Below are positions 1-4,780 of a stretch of 6,103 nt of DNA, piece after piece. Every line of letters starts with the position of its first letter. Positions within the stretch are counted from its first letter, which is position 1. Origin of the DNA: Acidobacteriota bacterium (lineage in GTDB: Bacteria; Acidobacteriota; Terriglobia; Bryobacterales; JACQDG01); the NCBI GenBank assembly GCA_016201185.1, contig JACQDG010000087.1:1-6103 (forward strand), given 5' to 3'. The translations under genes were made by a program, and so were the position numbers. The notes beneath the pieces are model-generated. The model saw nothing but the letters and a program-made list of their open reading frames with translations, had not been told where the DNA came from and made no database searches.

Positions 1-690
1 AACCGCATGGCCGATGCCTCGAGCGACGCCCGCAACCCGCGCACCCGGACGCGGGCCATACCGGCCGGCCTGCTGTCGCCCTCCTTCACCTGGGCGTTTG
101 TGGCCGCTTCGAGCGCTGTATTCGTGCTGGCCGCCTGGCGGCTGAATCCGCTGTGCTTCAAGCTCGCTCCGCTGGCGCTGGCCACGATCCTTCTCTATTC
201 CTACACGAAGCGCTTCACCACGTTTTCCCATCTCATTCTGGGCATTTGCCTGGGGATCGCTCCGGCGGCGGCCTGGATCGGCGTACGGGGGCGGCTCGAC
301 TGGCCCATCCTGGTGCTGACGGGCGCAGTCACCATGTGGACGGCAGGGTTCGACATCATTTACGCTTGCCAGGATTTTGATTTTGACCGCGCCGAGCGGC
401 TCTACAGCCTGCCGTCCCGCATCGGCATCGGGCCTGCCCTGTGGTTGGCGCGGCTGCTGCACGGCGTGATGATTGCGCTGCTGGTGTGGCTCGCGGTGTT
501 GCTCGAACTGGGGCCGCTCAGCCTGGCCGGGGTCGCGCTTGCGGCCGGCCTGCTTACCTATGAGCATAGCCTGGTCAAGGCGCACGACCTGTCCCGCGTG
601 AATGCGGCCTTTTTCACTGTGAACGGCTTTGTCAGCGTGCTATTCTTTGTGTTTTGGGCCGCCGACGTCCTGTATGCCTCTCGTCATTGA
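1..690 (+). CDS. mqnP: UbiA-family prenyltransferase of menaquinone synthesis, 5'-truncated
   Basis: Integral membrane aromatic prenyltransferase, probably attaching the polyprenyl tail to the naphthoate intermediate of the futalosine menaquinone pathway. The frame is open to the first base, so the ATG at 7 is internal: the first Asp-rich motif begins at codon 1 (N1-R2-x2-D5-x3-D9, then N12-P-R-T15). The second motif is D118-x2-Y121-x3-D125-x3-D129, followed by S-x-P. These Asp residues bind Mg-diphosphate in the UbiA family. About seven hydrophobic segments are visible (roughly 29-48, 55-69, 75-95, 101-122, 148-169, 172-191 and 201-225). The visible part is 229 residues; relatives are near 290, so some 60 N-terminal residues lie outside the window. 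Its end overlaps mqnE by 17 bp, which points to MqnP rather than the ubiquinone enzyme UbiA. That assignment rests on context; the family call is firm. Confidence 0.88.
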   Translation, partial: NRMADASSDARNPRTRTRAIPAGLLSPSFTWAFVAASSAVFVLAAWRLNPLCFKLAPLALATILLYSYTKRFTTFSHLILGICLGIAPAAAWIGVRGRLDWPILVLTGAVTMWTAGFDIIYACQDFDFDRAERLYSLPSRIGIGPALWLARLLHGVMIALLVWLAVLLELGPLSLAGVALAAGLLTYEHSLVKAHDLSRVNAAFFTVNGFVSVLFFVFWAADVLYASRH

Positions 691-1792
691 CGACCCGAAG
701 CTCGAGCCGATCGCCGGCAAGGTGCTGGCCTCCGAGCGGCTCAACCACGACGACGGCGTCGCCCTGTACCGCTCCCACGACATCCTCGCCATCGGCTACC
801 TGGCCAACCTGGTCCGGGAGCGAAAGAGCGGCAACGTCACCTATTTCAACGTCAACCGCCACATCAATCCCACCAACGTGTGCGTGGCGGCCTGCCGGCT
901 ATGTGCCTTCGGGCGGCAAGTGCGGGACCCGAAAGCGTACACCATGTCGCTCGAGCAGGTATGGGAGACGGCCGGGACGGGATACGCGGAGGCCGTGAGC
1001 GAGTTCCATATCGTCGGTGGGCTGCACCCGGAGCTGACGCTTGACTGGTACTGCGAGATGATCCGCGGGCTGAAGGAGCGCTATCCCCAAGTTCATCTGA
1101 AGGCGTTCACGATGGTCGAGATCGGCTACCTGGCGCGGCGGACGCATCTTTCCCTCGAGAAGACGCTGCGGCGCCTGAAGGAAGCCGGGGTGGATTCGCT
1201 GCCGGGCGGCGGGGCCGAGATTTTCCACGAGCGGGTGCGGCGCATCATCTGCGACCACAAGATCTCCGGCGAGGAGTGGCTGGAGACGGCGCGCACGGCC
1301 CACCGGCTGGGGCTGCGGTCGAACGCCACCATGCTTTACGGGCACATCGAGACCGAGGAGGACCGGGTCGACCACCTGCTGAAGCTGCGCGGGCTTCAAG
1401 ACGAAAGCGGCGGCTTCGTTACCTTCATCCCGCTGGCTTTTCACCCGGCCAATACGCCCTTGCAACACATCTCCCCCACCACCGGGTTCGACGACATCAA
1501 GAACATCGCCATCGCGCGGCTGCTGCTGGACAACTTCCCGCACATCAAGGCGTACTGGATCATGATGACGCCGAAGATCGCGCAGGTGGCGCAGCGTTTC
1601 GGCGCCGACGATATCGATGGGACGGTGGTGGAGGAGAAGATCTACCACGACGCCGGGGCCGCCACGGCCCAATCCCTGCGCCGGTCCGAACTGCTGCGGC
1701 TGATCCGCCAGGCGGGCCGCGAGCCGGTGGAGCGCGACACCTTGTACCGCCCGGTCAGCCGGGACGAGGCGACGTTTACGGTCCTGGTCTGA
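674..1792 (+). CDS. mqnE: Aminodeoxyfutalosine synthase (radical SAM)
   Basis: Radical SAM enzyme of the futalosine menaquinone pathway. It adds the 5'-deoxyadenosyl radical to 3-[(1-carboxyvinyl)oxy]benzoate (the MqnA product), with loss of the carboxylate, giving aminodeoxyfutalosine. The cluster motif Cys-x3-Cys-x2-Cys is C70, C74, C77, preceded by NPTNV and followed by AFGR. EFHIVGGLHPEL, the HLKAFT segment, GGGAEIF and PLAFHPANTPL all fit MqnE better than the related cyclase MqnC. The 372-residue length is normal for the family. I chose the ATG at 674 because the protein then begins a typical short N-terminus (MPLVIDDPKLEP). The in-frame TTG at 629 would add 15 residues without family character and a larger overlap. 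No clear Shine-Dalgarno precedes 674, and the 17-bp overlap with the upstream gene suggests translational coupling. The stop is TGA at 1790-1792. Confidence 0.94.
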   Translation: MPLVIDDPKLEPIAGKVLASERLNHDDGVALYRSHDILAIGYLANLVRERKSGNVTYFNVNRHINPTNVCVAACRLCAFGRQVRDPKAYTMSLEQVWETAGTGYAEAVSEFHIVGGLHPELTLDWYCEMIRGLKERYPQVHLKAFTMVEIGYLARRTHLSLEKTLRRLKEAGVDSLPGGGAEIFHERVRRIICDHKISGEEWLETARTAHRLGLRSNATMLYGHIETEEDRVDHLLKLRGLQDESGGFVTFIPLAFHPANTPLQHISPTTGFDDIKNIAIARLLLDNFPHIKAYWIMMTPKIAQVAQRFGADDIDGTVVEEKIYHDAGAATAQSLRRSELLRLIRQAGREPVERDTLYRPVSRDEATFTVLV

Positions 1793-1830
1793 ATCCCGCC
1801 TTCAAAAATCCAGATGGGCCCACCCGGTGA

Positions 1831-1839
1831 GCTATAGTA
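1831..1839 (+). promoter_or_regulatory. Probable -10 promoter element of the selenoprotein gene
   Basis: GCTATAGTA contains the -10-like hexamer TATAGT (1833-1838). The ATG at 1847 is 8 nt after the element, where a transcript from this promoter would be expected to begin, and no Shine-Dalgarno sits at a useful distance. The message may therefore be leaderless or nearly so. The same GCTANANTA pattern recurs at 2490 and 3233. No convincing -35 is seen. Confidence 0.5.
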
Positions 1840-1846
1840 GTACGGT

Positions 1847-2464
1847 ATGAAGCCCATGTTCTTGCCGGAAGTCGAAAATGATCCCAACGCCTCCGGGCCG
1901 TACGCCGGGATGGCCGAGCAAATGAAAGCCGCGGGCCAGATGATCCCGCAGATCTTTCATCTGTTCGCCTTCAAGCCGAGCGTGACCGAGCACCTGGCCC
2001 GCTTTTCGCAGGCCATCATGCGGGGGCCCTCACCGCTCAGCGCAGGCCAGCGGGAGCTGATCGCCGCCTTCACCTCCCAGCAGAACCATTGCCCGTTTTG
2101 AATCCAGAGCCACGCCGCAGTTGCGGCGGAATTGCTTGGGGATCGGGCGCTGGTGGACGCCGTGCTGGCCGACTATCACACCGCCCCGATCAGTGATCAG
2201 GAAAAGGCCTTGTTTGCCTTTGTCGAAAAGGTGAACCGCAACTCGTGGACGATGACGGCGGCCGATGCGGAAGGCGCGCGGCGGGCAGGGTGGAGCGACG
2301 AGGCGCTCTACGACGCCATCAACGTCTGCGGCCTGTTCAACTTTTACAACCGCTGGATCGATGCCACCGGCGTCGACGAGATGCCCGCCGAGGCGCACCT
2401 GCTCTCGGGGAAGCGGCTGGCCCGGCGCGGCTACATTCTGGCGGAAGCGGCGCAGAGCGCCTGA
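1847..2464 (+). CDS. AhpD-like / carboxymuconolactone decarboxylase-family selenoprotein, with UGA read as selenocysteine
   Basis: Peroxidase-related member of the AhpD/CMD superfamily, probably a thiol/selenol peroxidase or redox enzyme; the substrate is unknown. Conventional translation stops at TGA 2099-2101, but the same frame continues with clear family sequence (QSHAAVAAELLGD onward) to TGA 2462-2464, giving 205 residues. The TGA is codon 85 and replaces the second cysteine of the redox motif: Cys82-x2-Sec85-x3-His89, with Glu70 twelve residues before Cys82. In M. tuberculosis AhpD the proton-relay set Glu118, Cys130, Cys133, His137 has identical spacing. A SECIS-like hairpin follows the TGA immediately. 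The N-terminal half (MIPQIFHLFAF, MRGPSPLSAGQREL) and the C-terminal half (FNFYNRWID) both match peroxidase-related CMD proteins of about 200 residues. The start ATG 1847 lies 8 nt behind a -10-like element. Alternatives are a TGC-to-TGA nonsense mutation or a read error; the hairpin and exact position argue against both. Confidence 0.9.
2103..2140 (+). promoter_or_regulatory. Bacterial SECIS element (selenocysteine insertion hairpin)
   Basis: The upper stem is a perfect 6-bp helix, CGCCGC (2113-2118) with GCGGCG (2123-2128), closed by the loop AGTT (2119-2122). A lower helix pairs 2103-2105 and 2107-2110 with 2134-2140, with A2106 bulged, G-U pairs at 2103/2140 and 2107/2137, and an internal loop (2111-2112 against 2129-2133). 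The loop starts 17 nt after the UGA and has a G at its second position. Both fit the known bacterial SECIS rules: apical loop about 16-37 nt from the UGA, with a G in the first two loop bases. The apex GC-AGUU-GC resembles the GC-AGGUCU-GC apex of E. coli fdhF that SelB binds. It lies inside the coding sequence, as is normal in bacteria. Confidence 0.85.
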
Positions 2465-2489
2465 GAGCCTGCGCCTTCGCCGGCCCCGG

Positions 2490-2498
2490 GCTACAATA
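2490..2498 (+). promoter_or_regulatory. Probable -10 promoter element of the DinB-like gene
   Basis: GCTACAATA contains TACAAT (2492-2497), five of six matches to the -10 consensus. It lies in the gap between the selenoprotein stop and the DinB-like start, so that gene probably has its own promoter. Transcription would begin near 2504, giving a short leader that carries the Shine-Dalgarno at 2511. No -35 hexamer is obvious. Confidence 0.5.
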
Positions 2499-2510
2499 AA
2501 TATTCGACCC

Positions 2511-2516
2511 AGGAGG
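2511..2516 (+). promoter_or_regulatory. Ribosome binding site that fixes the GTG start at 2522
   Basis: A consensus AGGAGG lies 5 nt before GTG 2522-2524. It is the strongest Shine-Dalgarno in the window and decides the non-ATG start of the DinB-like gene. Confidence 0.8.
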
Positions 2517-2521
2517 ATCCC

Positions 2522-2884
2522 GTGTCAGCCGCCGCACCAGCCATCAGTCTCCCCGCCCTCGAAGTGCTGGAGCGAACGCCCGGCATACTGCGCGGCCTGT
2601 TGGCGCTGTTTCGATCCGGAGCGCCAATCAAGGGCGCCGCGGAGCTGGAAAAATTCGAGCGCGAGCGGAAACAAACCGTCGCCTGGCTACGGTCGTTTCC
2701 GTCCGGCGCCGGCGAGCGCGCCGGCCGGCACGAGGAGCTGGGGACTATCACCGTCGCCCAGTTGATGAACGAGTTTGCCTTCCACGACCTGGGGCATATC
2801 CGGCAGGTGGCCGAGCTTTACCGCTCGCGCGTCTTCTACCCCCGCATGGGTCCCTACCAGAACTATTACAAGATCAACCCGTAG
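2522..2884 (+). CDS. Short DinB-like protein with an apparent internal deletion
   Basis: The protein has 120 residues, beginning at a GTG behind a perfect Shine-Dalgarno. The C-terminal part matches the DinB/YfiT-like four-helix metalloprotein fold: residues about 43-60 (ELEKFERERKQTVAWLRSF), then GRHEELGTITVAQL, then FHDLGHIRQ with the metal-ligand pair His88-x3-His92, and a typical end (YYKINP). The N-terminus (LPALEVLERTPGILRGLLA) resembles helix 1. Typical members are about 160-175 residues and carry a further helix with 'W-S-x(5)-H-L' and the first metal-binding His; here helix 1 runs almost directly into the helix-3 region. About 50 residues therefore seem missing, in frame, around residues 28-42. 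Whether it still binds metal or folds is doubtful. DinB-like proteins include thiol S-transferases and many uncharacterised enzymes, so no reaction can be assigned. A separate -10-like element suggests expression independent of the selenoprotein gene. Confidence 0.8.
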   Translation: MSAAAPAISLPALEVLERTPGILRGLLALFRSGAPIKGAAELEKFERERKQTVAWLRSFPSGAGERAGRHEELGTITVAQLMNEFAFHDLGHIRQVAELYRSRVFYPRMGPYQNYYKINP

Positions 2885-2907
2885 CGCCCGGGCCGGACGG
2901 CAGCAGG

Positions 2908-2933
2908 AAAAAAGGCAGCCCTTTCGGGCTGCC
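2908..2933 (-). terminator. Intrinsic terminator of the minus-strand small gene
   Basis: A perfect 8-bp stem, GGCAGCCC (2914-2921) with GGGCTGCC (2926-2933), has a TTTC loop on the plus strand. Six A residues at 2908-2913 become a U6 tract directly after the hairpin on the minus strand. On the plus strand no T-run follows (CCTAAGTTG), so the element is oriented for minus-strand transcription, although it may also slow RNA polymerase leaving the DinB-like gene. Confidence 0.85.
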
Positions 2934-2965
2934 CCTAAGTTGCAGTTGAGATGGCCGTCGAATCG

Positions 2966-3013
2966 TTACTTCTTCTTCTTTTTCGCGGCTTTCTTTGCCG
3001 GTTTCTTCGCCAT
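2966..3013 (-). CDS. Tiny lysine-rich peptide, 15 residues
   Basis: On the minus strand, ATG at 3013-3011 to TAA at 2968-2966 encodes MAKKPAKKAAKKKKK, with 9 Lys, 4 Ala and 1 Pro among the 15 residues. A good Shine-Dalgarno (GAGGTG, 3023-3018) lies 4 nt before the ATG, and a strong intrinsic terminator begins about 33 nt after the stop. A promoter-like sequence lies upstream at 3155-3128. A complete set of expression signals around so short a frame argues for a real gene. The composition resembles the KPAKKAA-type basic tails of bacterial histone H1-like and HU-tail proteins, so nucleic-acid or ribosome binding is conceivable but is inference. I know no named family. It is not an attenuation leader for a downstream gene, since the next gene in that direction (DinB-like) is on the opposite strand. 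Alternatively, the transcript acts mainly as a small RNA. Confidence 0.65.
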   Translation of the reverse strand: MAKKPAKKAAKKKKK

Positions 3014-3017
3014 TTTT

Positions 3018-3023
3018 CACCTC
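3018..3023 (-). promoter_or_regulatory. Ribosome binding site of the lysine-rich peptide gene
   Basis: On the minus strand GAGGTG is followed by AAAA and then the ATG, a normal Shine-Dalgarno sequence at a short but workable distance. It is the main reason to treat the 15-codon frame as translated. Confidence 0.65.
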
Positions 3024-3061
3024 ACGGTTGAATTGGACTTCTAGGATCCCGTTGTTTTTCC

Positions 3062-3120
3062 GGATGAATTGTGGCAGGCAGTCGAAAAGAGGTTCTCGGG
3101 CCGGCTACTACAATTCGTCC
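3062..3120 (-). ncRNA. Foldable 5' leader of the minus-strand transcript
   Basis: Arms GGATGAATTGT (3062-3072) and ACAATTCGTCC (3110-3120) are inverted repeats, 10 of 11 matching. Between them CGAAAA (3083-3088) and TTCTCG (3093-3098) form a second stem around a 4-nt loop, fully paired (one G-U) only in the minus-strand RNA. The outer arm starts almost exactly where the promoter at 3128-3155 would initiate, so the transcript would begin with the hairpin. The outer stem has one C-A mismatch in minus RNA but a G-U pair in plus RNA, so the strand is not settled by pairing alone. No known riboswitch class is recognised. Confidence 0.4.
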
Positions 3121-3123
3121 CAT

Positions 3124-3162
3124 AAATGTTTTAGCACGAAACGGGCCAAAGTCAAAACATTT
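3124..3162. repeat. Perfect 9-bp inverted repeat spanning the minus-strand promoter
   Basis: AAATGTTTT (3124-3132) and AAAACATTT (3154-3162) are exact reverse complements 21 bp apart; the arm centres are 30 bp apart, about three helical turns. The left arm overlaps the proposed -10 and the right arm the proposed -35 of the minus-strand promoter, as an operator might. A further T-run continues to 3167, so a weak AT-rich plus-strand terminator is another reading. Confidence 0.4.
3128..3155 (-). promoter_or_regulatory. Probable promoter of the minus-strand lysine-rich peptide transcript
   Basis: Read on the minus strand, TTGACT (3155-3150; 5 of 6 to the -35 consensus) is followed after 16 bp by TAAAAC (3133-3128; 4 of 6 to the -10), with the extended -10 dinucleotide TG one base upstream. 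Initiation would fall near 3121, giving a transcript of about 210 nt to the terminator at 2908. Confidence 0.45.
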
Positions 3163-3232
3163 TTTTTGCTTATGTTTGGGCCGAGGTCTGGTTCGGATCG
3201 AGCGTCGGGCAGATGAAGAAGGCCTGGCCTGC

Positions 3233-3241
3233 GCTAAACTA
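3233..3241 (+). promoter_or_regulatory. Probable -10 element of the M16 peptidase operon
   Basis: GCTAAACTA contains the -10-like TAAACT (3235-3240). The ATG at 3248 follows the hexamer by 7 nt, so the transcript would start at or within a base or two of the start codon. There is no Shine-Dalgarno ahead of the ATG, consistent with a leaderless message. Confidence 0.5.
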
Positions 3242-3247
3242 GACAAT

Positions 3248-4756
3248 ATGAACGTCAAGCGAACTTCGGTATGGCGCTGCGCCGTTTTCGTCCTGCTCCT
3301 GGCGGCGCCGGCTCGCCCGCAGGATCTGAAAGCATTTGAAAAGTCCGTCGCCGAATTCACCCTGGCCAATGGGCTGCACTTTATTGTCGTGGAGCGTCAC
3401 GAAGCGCCGGTGGTCTCTTTTTATACCTACGCCAACGTGGGAGCGGTGGACGACCCGAAGGGCCGCACCGGCCTGGCTCACATGTTCGAGCACATGGCCT
3501 TCAAGGGCACCGACCGGATCGGGTCGAAGAACTATCCCGAGGAAAAGAAGGCCATGGAGGCCGTGGATGAGGTCTTCCGGCGACTGACCGCGGAGAGGGA
3601 CAAGGGACCGCGAGCCGACAAGGCGAAGCTCGGGATGCTGGAGAAGGAATTCCACGCGGCGGTGGAGAAAGCCGGCAGCCTGGCCGAGTCGAACGAGTTC
3701 ACCCGGGTGATCGAGGAGAGCGGCGGGGTCGGATTGAACGCCGGCACCAGCGCCGACTATACCGCTTATTTCTACAGCCTGCCGTCGAACCGGATCGAGC
3801 TGTGGTTTTACCTGGAGTCGGAGCGCTTCCTGCGGCCCGTAATGCGGGAGTTCTACAAGGAGCGCGACGTGGTGCGGGAGGAGCGCCGGTTGCGCACCGA
3901 ATCGAGCCCCGTGGGCAAACTGGTGGAGGCATTCCTGGCGGGGGCCTTTGAAGCCCATCCCTACCGTCGGCCGGCGGTGGGCTGGCCGAGCGATCTCGAG
4001 AACATCAGCCGGGAGGATGCGCAAGAGTTCTTCAAGATTTACTACGTCCCGGCCAATATGACCATGGCAGTGGTGGGGGACGTGAATCCGCGGCAGGTCC
4101 GGCAGCTCGCGGAAACCTACTTTGGACGGCTGCCAAAGCGTCCGCTGCCGCCGCCGGTCACGACCGTTGAGCCGGAGCAGGATGGGGAGCGACGGATGGA
4201 GGTGGAATCGCCGGCCCAGCCGCTCGTGGTGCTGGGGTATAAGAAGCCCTCCGAGCTGGACCCGGACCGGGCGGTGTTTGACGTGATCTCCAGCGTGCTG
4301 AGCGGCGGCCGCACGGGCTGGTTTTACAAGGAACTGGTGCGAGACAAGCAGATCGCGCTTGATGCCGGCGGCTTCCCCAATTTCCCCGGCGATAAATATC
4401 CCGGCCTGTTTTTGTTCTACGCGTTTCCCACCTCGGGCCATTCCGTGGCGGAAAACGAAACAGCCATGTACACGCTGATCGAGAAGCTGAAAAACGAAAA
4501 GGTAGACACCGAGACGCTGAACATGGTGAAGACCAAGAACCGGGCGGCGCTGATACGCAAGCTGGAGGGCAACTCGGGGCTGGCCGCCGAGCTCGCCACC
4601 TACTACGCGTCGTTCAATGACTGGAGGCAGTTGTTTTACTCGCTCGATGAGATCAACAAGGTGACGGCCGACGACGTCGAGCGCGTGGCCCGGAAATACT
4701 TCAGCAAGCGGGACCGCACCGTGGCCTACCTGGTCGCGCCGACGAAGGACAAATAA
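3248..4756 (+). CDS. Exported M16 (insulinase/pitrilysin-like) zinc peptidase, catalytic subunit
   Basis: Zinc metallopeptidase of the M16B type, 502 residues, probably periplasmic. A signal peptide is visible: basic N-terminus (NVKR), hydrophobic core (about 9-20), possible cleavage after APA near residue 22. The inverted zinc motif His-x2-Glu-His is H78, E81, H82, and the distal ligand is E212 in ERDVVREE (E205 is the second conserved Glu). The spacing from H82 to E212 is 130, against 77 in pitrilysin, because of a charged helical insert (about 98-150), a feature I also associate with other bacterial M16 homologues. The C-terminal M16 domain starts near 260 (YYVPANMTMAVVGD). Its substrate-binding Arg/Tyr pair is incomplete: R365 is kept but D372 stands where Tyr is expected. 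ATG 3248 was chosen because it begins the signal peptide and sits at the promoter; upstream in-frame sequence is not protein-like. The downstream gene begins 24 bp later, forming an operon. Confidence 0.93.
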   Translation: MNVKRTSVWRCAVFVLLLAAPARPQDLKAFEKSVAEFTLANGLHFIVVERHEAPVVSFYTYANVGAVDDPKGRTGLAHMFEHMAFKGTDRIGSKNYPEEKKAMEAVDEVFRRLTAERDKGPRADKAKLGMLEKEFHAAVEKAGSLAESNEFTRVIEESGGVGLNAGTSADYTAYFYSLPSNRIELWFYLESERFLRPVMREFYKERDVVREERRLRTESSPVGKLVEAFLAGAFEAHPYRRPAVGWPSDLENISREDAQEFFKIYYVPANMTMAVVGDVNPRQVRQLAETYFGRLPKRPLPPPVTTVEPEQDGERRMEVESPAQPLVVLGYKKPSELDPDRAVFDVISSVLSGGRTGWFYKELVRDKQIALDAGGFPNFPGDKYPGLFLFYAFPTSGHSVAENETAMYTLIEKLKNEKVDTETLNMVKTKNRAALIRKLEGNSGLAAELATYYASFNDWRQLFYSLDEINKVTADDVERVARKYFSKRDRTVAYLVAPTKDK

Positions 4757-4767
4757 AGACAAATAGC

Positions 4768-4775
4768 GAGGGAAG
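4768..4775 (+). promoter_or_regulatory. Ribosome binding site of the second M16 gene
   Basis: GAGGGAAG lies 5 nt before ATG 4781, in the 24-bp gap after the first M16 gene. It fixes the start of the second gene and implies translation from the shared message. Confidence 0.6.
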
Positions 4776-4780
4776 CGGAA

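Noticed and set aside
7..9. ATG at 7 as the start of the prenyltransferase
   Set aside because: The Asn of the conserved N-x3-D-x3-D motif is encoded at positions 1-3, before this ATG, so the gene begins outside the window.
899..1672. Minus-strand open frame of 257 codons inside mqnE
   Set aside because: It is antisense to a well-supported radical SAM gene and has no family character; it is a GC-bias shadow.
1815..1822. Palindrome TGGGCCCA between mqnE and the selenoprotein gene
   Set aside because: Eight bases without a loop or T-run do not make a terminator, and such GC palindromes arise by chance in this DNA.
1847..2464. Reading the AhpD-like gene as a pseudogene or as two separate genes (1847-2101 and 2132-2464)
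   Set aside because: Both halves are in the same frame and align to one family protein without a gap. The only defect is a TGA at the redox cysteine followed by a SECIS-like hairpin, and the TTG at 2132 has no ribosome binding site.
3160..3167. T8 run as a plus-strand terminator
   Set aside because: No gene on the plus strand is left to terminate after the DinB-like gene, and the only stem before it is AT-rich with a 21-nt loop; a promoter/operator reading fits better.
3071..3247. N-terminal extension of the first M16 protein from an upstream GTG
   Set aside because: The extra 59 residues cover the promoter-like and inverted-repeat region and would bury the signal peptide that starts at 3248.
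4748..4766. Short direct repeat GACAAATA around the stop codon of the first M16 gene
   Set aside because: Two 8-bp copies suggest a small slippage duplication with no visible role.
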